Shown in pieces: positions 56,413 through 64,000 of a DNA stretch of 64,000 nt. The number at the start of each line of letters is the position of its first letter. Within the stretch, counting starts at the first letter, position 1. The notes beneath the pieces are model-generated. The model made no database searches, was not told where the DNA came from, and was given only the letters and a program-made list of their open reading frames with translations. Source of the DNA: Panopea generosa (lineage: Eukaryota; Mollusca; Bivalvia; Adapedonta; Hiatellidae); contig CM055906.1 in NCBI GenBank assembly GCA_029582155.1, positions 15,461,828-15,525,827 of the forward strand. Direction: 5' to 3'. Both the position numbers and the translations under genes were made by a program.

Positions 56413-57127
56413 TCTATTTTAAGCTCTAACTGGCCCAAGGCCAAAATGAATCAGGGTCGTATATTTCAGTTTTTAGCTCTACAGTCTAAAGGGCAAAAGG
56501 GCTCATGCGATGGTCAAAGGTGTCACATTTTTCAATTTTTACAGCTCTTCTTTCTAAAGGCCTGATGTATGTAAGACACAATAATATTTTTTATCTAAAA
56601 TTCAAGACTGCTGCAGTTACTAAAAATAGTAAAAATACTTATAAAAAACTCTAGACAGGTTTTGAAAATGTTAAATTAGAAATCACAAAAATCATAGTTC
56701 TATCAGAATTATACAAATGGTATACCTGGGGTTAAAAATGAGCACCACCTTTACTCATTTATCGGATGCATGTGACTATAAAAGAGATTACTAAAATTAA
56801 ATTGATACTAAGCATAGGCTTAATTTTCTCATTTTGGGATTTGTTAGGTTTGTTAAAATCCTTGGCTTCCATTGTCAGCCTGATCAGGAGGGGTCTCAAA
56901 AAGGTAAAAATTGGATTTTTTAGTAAATCTTTGACTTCAATTCAGTCAAATTTGTTCATATTTGGCATACATTATTCCAATGAGTATAGGATTGAAGTTT
57001 ACATAAATCAACGAGTTAGTAGTTATAAGAGTCCTTATGCAAGAGCAGTATCATCTTCTTAGCTTGTATCTTTTTTAAAAAAAAAAATGAAGAGTTATTG
57101 TTTAAGTTTTATGTTAAGCTCTACTTT
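56413..57127. other. gene-free region
   Basis: Diverged repeat-like sequence with recurring AGCTCTA and TTTCAATTTT phrases. The 98-codon ORF at 56766-57062 has no recognised domain. Confidence 0.35.
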
Positions 57128-57410
57128 TTAGCTCGCCGGGACGAAGTCCAAGGAGAGCTATTGTCATGACCCCAGTATTGGTGGCGTCAGCATCTGTAGA
57201 CACCCAGATTTAACTTTTGCGTTTAAGTTTAAGATATCTATGAAACCACTCATTGGATGTGAATGAAACTTTGCATGTGTGTTCACCATCAGCAATGGAA
57301 CACACACAGACAAGAACCATAACTCTGGATTGCATTTTGGCATAGTTATGGCCCTTTTTGGACTTCGACACCCAGAGGCGAGCTTTGTTGGTCTTCTGAT
57401 AACTCTTGTT
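57128..57410 (+). repeat. dispersed repeat, unclassified (TAGCTCGCCGGGACGAAG type)
   Basis: TAGCTCGCCGGGACGAAGTC, CAAGGAGAGCTATTG, then ATGAAACTTTGCATGTG and GACACCCAGAGGCGAGC. I recall this opening from abundant bivalve repeats; the class is unknown. Single copy here. Confidence 0.5.
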
Positions 57411-59193
57411 CTCAGTTTCTTATCAAACTATTTATGTTATAGTGGCTAAACATCACAAACACATTCATATTATGTTATACAGAAACTGTATAGAACTAAG
57501 TCATCTTAGTTTCCAAATTTTAGGCCCTACAACCTTTTTTTTTAGCTTAGGTTTTACTTTTCTTATTTTTTTAATCAATTTTATTTTTCAGTAATAGTGT
57601 AACCATGTAATAATGCTTATAATATTTTTATGAATAATTTTTAATATTGTACCATATTGCTATATTAGAAGTTTCTGTCAAAAGAAATTAATACAGTTAT
57701 TAAAATTAGATAAATAATCACTTATATATAATCAATCCTAAGTTTTATCACAGTGCACAGGTAGATAAGCTCAGAGTTATGGAGTGTCACATAATTATGT
57801 TGTACATCCTGGGCTGGAAGGAAATATTAGTGCCAGATGTTTGCATAATAATTCTGTCACAAATTGGGTACATCCTGTATAGTGTAAATGATAAGTTGAG
57901 TGATGGGTATAAGTAATTAATGAATGGAACAGACCAATAAAAGAAAAGATTAATTAGGTTGATTAGGGAGTGCAAGTGTTATAGTAATAATTGAACATTC
58001 CCCGAATAGAGATCACATTAATATACGACTGGTTACAATAGATCACCATCATGTTCAATAAAAAATAAATAGAATAGATAAATAAAAAGATTAGGGCAGG
58101 GGTACTTTCCATAAGGAATCCCCCAAATGGTTTATATAAATGAAATTTTAATATAATTATGATTGTCCACTGTTAGCAAGTAGAGCGCCTCATGCCCTCC
58201 TGGGCTTCTTGTTTTAAAAAAAATATTTGTATTTAAAGAGTTGCCAGGATTATTTTTATGTCTTTCATTCTTGTATTTGTTAAGTCTGTGATATTTTTTT
58301 CTGGTTGAGTGGAACAAAGTATTTTGTATGTTGGCGGGTAAAATCACTGACAATGTGCCACTTTTGTTTCCGCTGTATAAATATTGTCAACAATAAATGC
58401 CATTACAAGGTGATAATTTAGAGCACTTTGTGTTAGTATAGCGCCTAATGACTCTGATCTCTCTGGATCCCACAATGCTAAGTGTTTTCTGAACGATTTA
58501 TTCGAAATGTGGAGACAGGAAAAATAGTTTACGTCCTCAATTTGGATGGAACATAATGTAAAAATACAACATACATGACTGGTGGTCCCCTCACTGTAAC
58601 ATGAAAGCATAGTCATTAATCATTATTAATTAATGTTGCTGCCACAGTTTTCTTAAATACATTGATAAATATCAAGAAAAACAACTTACAGGTAATCATT
58701 GTTTGGGAAAAATTCTTGTCAAGGGTTTTTCTATATATCAAGATTGATAAAATTTTATTTTTACAAGATATACAATTTATGGGAGACATTTTTTATATAT
58801 AAAAATGAGTTTCTATGGTAAAGTTATATATGACTGTCTTTGAAACTAAATGCCATGTTCCTGGACCACCCTCACACCATTGTACTTCTTACTGTGAATG
58901 AGTGAATGGTTGGGTGTTCTTTGTCTCCCTTCCAAATCCCCTTAGATGAGGTAAACCCTTGCTCTATCTCCTGTATATTGGATGGAGTCAAGCAAGTTAA
59001 GATAATGTGTGTGTTGAAAAAAGTGTTTAACTCCATTATAAATGATATTGAGGGGATCATAACATTTGTGTGAAGCCAGTAACACAACATACTGTTAATC
59101 CAGGGTTGCGAGAGGGAATCACCATTCGACCACATTCTCTGTGATGATCGCTCTATGGTCATGAATCTCCCACTTCTGAATTTTGAATGATGA
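57411..59193. other. gene-free region
   Basis: AT-rich; short ORFs on both strands (57406, 57787, 58132, 58344, 58872) without recognisable domains. Confidence 0.35.
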
Positions 59194-59482
59194 CTGATTG
59201 ATTGATTGATTGAATATTTAACATCATTTTAATGCCATCAAGGGCTAACAGACAATCAGTTAACCTAACCCCTTTTTTGTTGATTAACCAGTACATGAGC
59301 ATACCCCATTTCTGCAAGTTACTGATAACTTTCCCACTTGAATCAGATGTGAGAGACAAATGGTAATGAGACACACTGTCGTATATCAATCACCACAGAG
59401 ACTGTTGCCGGGCGGGGATTCGAACTCACAACCCCTGGATTGATAGTCAGATGTGTAACTGACTGAACTAATCGGTCCCATA
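59194..59482 (-). mobile_element. tRNA-derived SINE, family A, with target duplication
   Basis: GATTGATTGATTG tail, body AACAGACAATCAGTTAACC and AGTTACTGATAACTTTCCC, B-box GGGGATTCGAACTCAC and head CTGACTGAACTAATCGG. Flanked by the 11-bp repeat TTGAATGATGA at 59183-59193 and 59483-59493. Confidence 0.88.
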
Positions 59483-59493
59483 TTGAATGATGA

Positions 59494-60054
59494 GAAAATA
59501 GTGAGTGACTTTCAGAGATAAGGTCTGTTTTGTACTGCTTAACCATCTAGGGGATCCCAAAAATGGTGATTAAACAGTTAACTGGGAAGGCATAATAAAA
59601 CAACAACAATATTAATAGACTGTTATTAGACTATATTGAAAGAAATTGAACACAAAAATAAGCCGGAAATGAAACAAAGAAAATGGCAAGTAATGACCAC
59701 ATTGTGTGTTAGTGTGTGTACATCAACTTAGAGCAGGAAGTTGCTTCCAACTTAAACATTCATTAATAAGTCATTGGGTAAGTACTGAATGGTTATCAGC
59801 GTTTCATGGTTTAGTTAGGCCAAGTGTTTGGAGTACCAGGAGTACTGATATTATCACTATGCCATATTTATTTATTGACATCACAACTGAATCACTTACA
59901 GTTTTGTGAACTTTTTTCATTATGATAGATATCCTGTAGATGTATAAGAAAGTTATGGATTATTCAACGCTTAAGTTGGAAGTTTAAATTTGAATAGGAT
60001 TGTTAACTTGAAGGTAAGTCTTCATTATAAGCTGTTGATATTATCTTAAGTAAT
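59494..60054. other. no gene seen
   Basis: AT-rich spacer; the ORF at 59706-59909 is unrecognised. Confidence 0.35.
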
Positions 60055-60345
60055 GTTGGTCTCGCTTGCTATGTTGGTAATGCACCAAACCATCAGTCCT
60101 GAGGTCACCAGTTACAACCGCCATCCAACCACGGCCTGTGGTGATTGGCCATGAACTTTATTCTTTGGCCATGAATCTTTTACCTCTCAATATGCGGGGA
60201 ATCAGTCAAGTGACTTGTAGAGACAAGGCATAGCTAGTAATGGTTAATGGCCGGGCAGATCCCAGCAATGATTACTGCACAACCAATCATATATCATTGA
60301 AATACTGTTGAAAAAAAGGCACAAACCCCAAACAATCATGAATAA
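60055..60345 (+). mobile_element. SINE-like element, family E
   Basis: Head GTCTCGCTTGCTATGTTGG, with AGTCCTGAGGTCACCAGTTA in the T-arm position; body GGAATCAGTCAAGTGACTTG and AGAGACAAGGCATAGC; tail ACTGTTGAAAAAAAGGCACA, AACCCCAAACAATCATG. Confidence 0.6.
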
Positions 60346-60372
60346 TATAGCATGGATAAATTGAATTAAATA

Positions 60373-60499
60373 CAGTCAAACCTGTCTTAAGCAGACAGTC
60401 AAGGTAATGAGCAAAAGTGACCTTTTAAGACAGGTTGTTGATGGTTGCTTAAGACAGGTGGTTGCTTAATAGAAGTGACCACTTACACAGGTTTGACTG
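60373..60499. mobile_element. 127-bp TA-flanked MITE
   Basis: Ends CAGTCAAACCTGTCTTAAG and, inverted, CAGTCAAACCTGTGTAAG, bounded by TA at 60371-60372 and 60500-60501. Internal repeats of TTAAGACAGG. A diverged relative is at 46-143. Confidence 0.85.
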
Positions 60500-60501
60500 T
60501 A

Positions 60502-61982
60502 CGCTTATGATGTAATTCTGTTTATAGTTAGTATCATTTGCTTCAGTAAAAAGATAATTCAAATTGCGACTTCCTATCTGCGTTGTATATCTAGCATAAC
60601 TTCTTTGGCTACACTGAGATTTTAGAGTTCATCTTGTGAATGAATGTACAATAAAAGAGACATTTCTTATTGTTATACTGTAACATGACATGAGTATAAT
60701 AGCAGTTTAAATTCCAAATATTTTCTTTTCTATTTATAATGCAGGTAGGGGGAGGGTGAGGGGGAAGTGTGCATATTAGGTAGGTGTACAATCAGGGGCG
60801 GAACCACAATTTCAGTTTAAAGGGGGCAAAGTTAGATATCTGAATGGGTACACATGTATTTTTAGTAGAAATATAGTGAATTTTAATAATATATGGGAGT
60901 TGAAGGTGGTCATGCACCTTTTTTTTAAGCTCTTGAATTTCATTTTATTTAATAACAGTCTTGCCAACTTTTAGAGGAAGGGATGCTCCCAAACTCCCAT
61001 CACCACCTAGATCTGCCTGTGTCATACCATACTAAAGTTCATATGGGTTATTCCATATTGTCCATATAACATTAAAGCTGTCACTCACTAACTGCAGTCA
61101 ATTCTTTTTATTTACACAATTAAGGAACCCCAACTTGCACATTATATAAATTTACTAAATGTATAAAATTTACAAAACTGAATTGAATGTTAGCAATTAT
61201 TGATAGTTCTGTTCTTATGTTTTGAATGAACTTGAAATCTCTTATTACAGCATGCCCACAGTAAGATGGGATTAAAATATAGATTATGTTGCTTTAAGAA
61301 GGGCTCTGTTTGAATAAGCCATACATAATATTAGTATTATTTATAGGTTTAGTGATTAGTAAAGAATTAAACAGTCGGCTGGTAAATAATACTTAAGTCA
61401 TTACAGCTGATATGGTAAGTTAGTTTTCTCTGTCACAGAAACAGCTGTTTTCTCGCTGGATTGATTTTGAAATTTTCAAGGATCTTTTAACTTGATCCTA
61501 TATTGTATTTCTTAAAGTCTATTTAATAAGGAAAGAAATAGTTTCTTTCACTGTGTACTGGATATAAGTACTGAATAAACCTTTTTAAAAGTTGGCTGCA
61601 AAAAATCAGAAGTCGATAGTATCGGATATATTTCATTACACGTAACAGTATTGTATGCTATTAGTCAAATGAATCTTTGTTCAACAGGGGCAAAGCCTTA
61701 ACATATTAAATGTTTAGCGCAAAGGCTAAGGGCTTATAAAGGACAGTGGTAATTTGTTTTTGTCTGTTCGTAAACTTTTCATCATTTCCAATAAAGTTAT
61801 ACTATTCAAACTTGAATGTCTTGTATAATTATAATTACACCTCAGACTGAGTTTAAAATAAAAAGTCATTTCAACAACAATCATCACCATTATGAGTTAA
61901 TGTACCTTTGAATAGTGGAAAGTTCCACTTACCATATCTCAAGGTTTATATTGATTAGAAATGATTTTTTCTCTACCTTACA
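60502..61982. other. gene-free region
   Basis: AT-rich, no recognised gene or repeat. Confidence 0.4.
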
Positions 61983-62180
61983 TGAAAAAGGTTGTGGGTT
62001 CAATCCCTGGCCAGGTCATACTAAACACGTGAAAAATAAAAGCTTCCTTGCTTGGTGCTTATGCTACTTCAGTGTGGCAGCACTTAGAATACTGTCTCAA
62101 GTAGACACCAGCAAGACGTAACTGAAAATTTTTTGAAAGCAATGCTTAGAAACTCAAACACCATAGAAACAAACAAACAA
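61983..62180 (+). mobile_element. SINE family B with internal deletion
   Basis: AGGTTGTGGGTTCAATCCCT (B-box), GGCCAGGTCATACTAAACAC and AAAGCTTCCTTGCTTGGTGC, then a jump to TTCAGTGTGGCAGCACTTAG and CTGTCTCAAGTAGACACC. About 100 bp of the body is missing. Confidence 0.82.
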
Positions 62181-62861
62181 AAGAACTGATTTTAATTTGA
62201 TTGGAATTATATAAAATTTGCAATGTTGCAAAATACTGCAACGCCTGAAATGAGTTTGGAAACAAGGCAAATTTCATTATGATCAGTCAAGTTATATGCC
62301 TTGTATTATCAAAAATGCTATATTTTCCTTCTGTTTTTATTCACTAAACCTCTATTAGTTGATTTTATTGTTAGATATGAAAATAATCTTGCATAACAAG
62401 AATACAATGTTTGTAATGTCTCGTCCCATTCATAATGTTATAGGCATTTGTGGGCGCTTGTTCAATTAGTTTGAGTTTATTCAATGATTTGTAATGCTCC
62501 AATATATTTCGAGAATAAGTACAAAGTCTCTGATTTTATGTGAAAGGCCTTTTGATCTGAGATTCAGTACATACATCCGTCAGGCTCCAATATTTGATTG
62601 ATGAGAAATATATGTTGTACTCGTTGATCTTGCCCGAGTTACACAATTCATAACTTGATCATGCATGTTCAAGTGCATCAAAACAGTTTATCTACTTATT
62701 TGAGAAGATACAATAACTATGTCTGTGAAATTATTGTTTCTTCTTTATACTACTGGACTGGTACTTTGTGGTTGCCTCCAATCAATACTAGGCTGTTGGC
62801 CATGGGTATTATCCCACTCTCAGCCTGATGTCAACTCTGTTGAATATTAATACACTTCACA
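62181..62861. other. no gene seen
   Basis: AT-rich spacer. Confidence 0.4.
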
Positions 62862-63080
62862 ATAACCAAGTGGTCTAAGTATATGTCTCACTTGCCTCTC
62901 ACCACTGAGGTCATGGGTTCAAGCTGTTTAGTGGGCTTGGTCAAAAACTTTATGTGAAAAAGTTTCCCAATTAGTAGAGGAAGGATGGTAGTTCCTACTC
63001 AAATTAGTGTTCAATCAGGAGTCTGAAGTCTTCCGCCACCAACAAAACTGGTTGCCATATATAGCCTGTTTTATTAAAAA
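62862..63080 (+). mobile_element. SINE family C
   Basis: AACCAAGTGGTCTAAGTATA, CTCTCACCACTGAGGTCATG, GGTTCAAGC, GTGGGCTTGGTCAAAAACTT and CCATATATAGCCTGTT match the other family C copies. Confidence 0.83.
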
Positions 63081-63181
63081 AACATTTGATTAACTTGAAT
63101 TTTGCCTCATGCAAGTGACTCTCATGCAAGTGATTCTCACAGCTGTTAGTGATGAAGAACACAAACTATTCTTAGTCAAAA

Positions 63182-63398
63182 CTTATTTATTTTACTTTGA
63201 TTGTGAAACAAAGTTCTTACAATTAGACAAATCACACTCAAAGCCTTCCAGGGTAAAACCAGCACTAAATACATAAAGAAAAAGTGTCTTGCATAAGGAC
63301 GCCACACATACCCGTAGCGGAGAACCAAACCCACGACCCTCCAATCATGGGTTCGATCATGGGTTCAGTGCCCTACCACTGGACCACACGCTCCACAC
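63182..63398 (-). mobile_element. SINE family D (best-preserved copy)
   Basis: Body TTTGATTGTGAAACAAAG, TCACACTCAAAGCCTTCC, AACCAGCACTAAATACATAA, AAAAGTGTCTTGCATAAGGA; minus-strand head TGGAGCGTGTGGTCCAGTGG, TAGGGCACT and a duplicated ATGGGTTCGATC phrase. Used here as the reference for the satellite's origin. Confidence 0.83.
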
Positions 63399-64000
63399 TG
63401 TTCTTGATGGCCCAGATGAATGTTTTTTAGGGCACACAAACACATAAAGGTTGTATAATGTCAAATAACTATTATTGGTGGCACAGATGGTGAATGAATT
63501 GGAATTTTATGATATACTAACACATAAATAATGTAATGCCAGCTTGAAGAAAGATTTCAGGCCGGTTCTCCATGTACTAAAACAACAATTAACCTACAGA
63601 TTGGAAAACACATCTCAACTGATGAATGTGCTGAATTGATTCCAGTAGTCAATTTGTTGTCTTTGACACCATGTGTGAACCACAGGCAATCCAAATGTAA
63701 TGCCATAACTTCACGGACACTATTTAACCAAACAAGAATTTACAACTTTACTAAAATATTGTAAAATAACACAAAGGGATAAATATACATGACACTGAGA
63801 CATTTATATAAGTGAACTGAGAATTAGGTAAATTCAAAAAAATATATTTCATAAAACTGTTGGCTTTCAAGTCTTTAGTATCAACAATTGAAGGTAATAT
63901 TGAGCAAACAAATGGACTTTTTATTTAACATGATATAAAAATCAGCTGTTGTTTAACTTTTGATAACATTATTTTTATACTTAGTTTACTGTTATTTGCC
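63399..64000. other. no gene seen
   Basis: AT-rich sequence to the window end; nothing recognised. Confidence 0.4.

Overview
This is animal nuclear DNA: AT-rich, with introns, one split gene with consensus GT-AG junctions, and tRNA-derived SINEs, LINE 3' ends, MITEs and long tandem arrays. The SINE and dispersed-repeat types resemble those I associate with bivalve molluscs, so a bivalve or related lophotrochozoan is my best guess. The species cannot be determined from this window.

The only gene I can establish is on the + strand at 1822-14298. Seven exons splice to a 404-residue type I membrane protein that I recognise as GLMP (NCU-G1), the glycosylated lysosomal membrane protein that in mammals is the accessory subunit of the transporter MFSD1. 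It has a signal peptide, seven N-glycosylation sequons, two lumenal cysteines, one C-terminal transmembrane helix and a cytosolic YKSI lysosomal sorting signal. Two TCATGTGA boxes, of the type bound by MITF/TFEB factors, lie just before its start codon. Its introns hold four tandem arrays (22, 38, 13 and 42 bp units), two of which flank the splice sites of intron 3.

From 14.3 to 64 kb I find no convincing coding exon. The space is filled by tandem arrays: a 61/62-bp satellite (22.8-26.9 kb), an 8-kb family of ~23-bp monomers (27.6-35.8 kb, split by a LINE), a 52/65-bp G-rich minisatellite (41.5-47.9 kb), a 29-bp array (49.6-51.3 kb) and an 18-bp array (55.0-55.7 kb). Together with the intronic arrays these make about 22 kb, roughly a third of the window. 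Between them lie several SINE families, piggyBac-like, hAT-like and TA-flanked MITEs, and three LINE relics. Almost all long open frames are by-products of stop-free repeat units.

The most informative observations are structural. The 61/62-bp satellite looks like a tandemly amplified piece of a SINE whose tRNA-like head still sits at its edge. Intron 3 begins with about 19 copies of its own splice-donor motif. The intron 2 array is CpG-intact in the middle and CpG-decayed at both edges. At 52-54 kb, one DNA transposon is interrupted by a hAT-like element with a perfect 8-bp target duplication. I found no new enzymatic or defence system.
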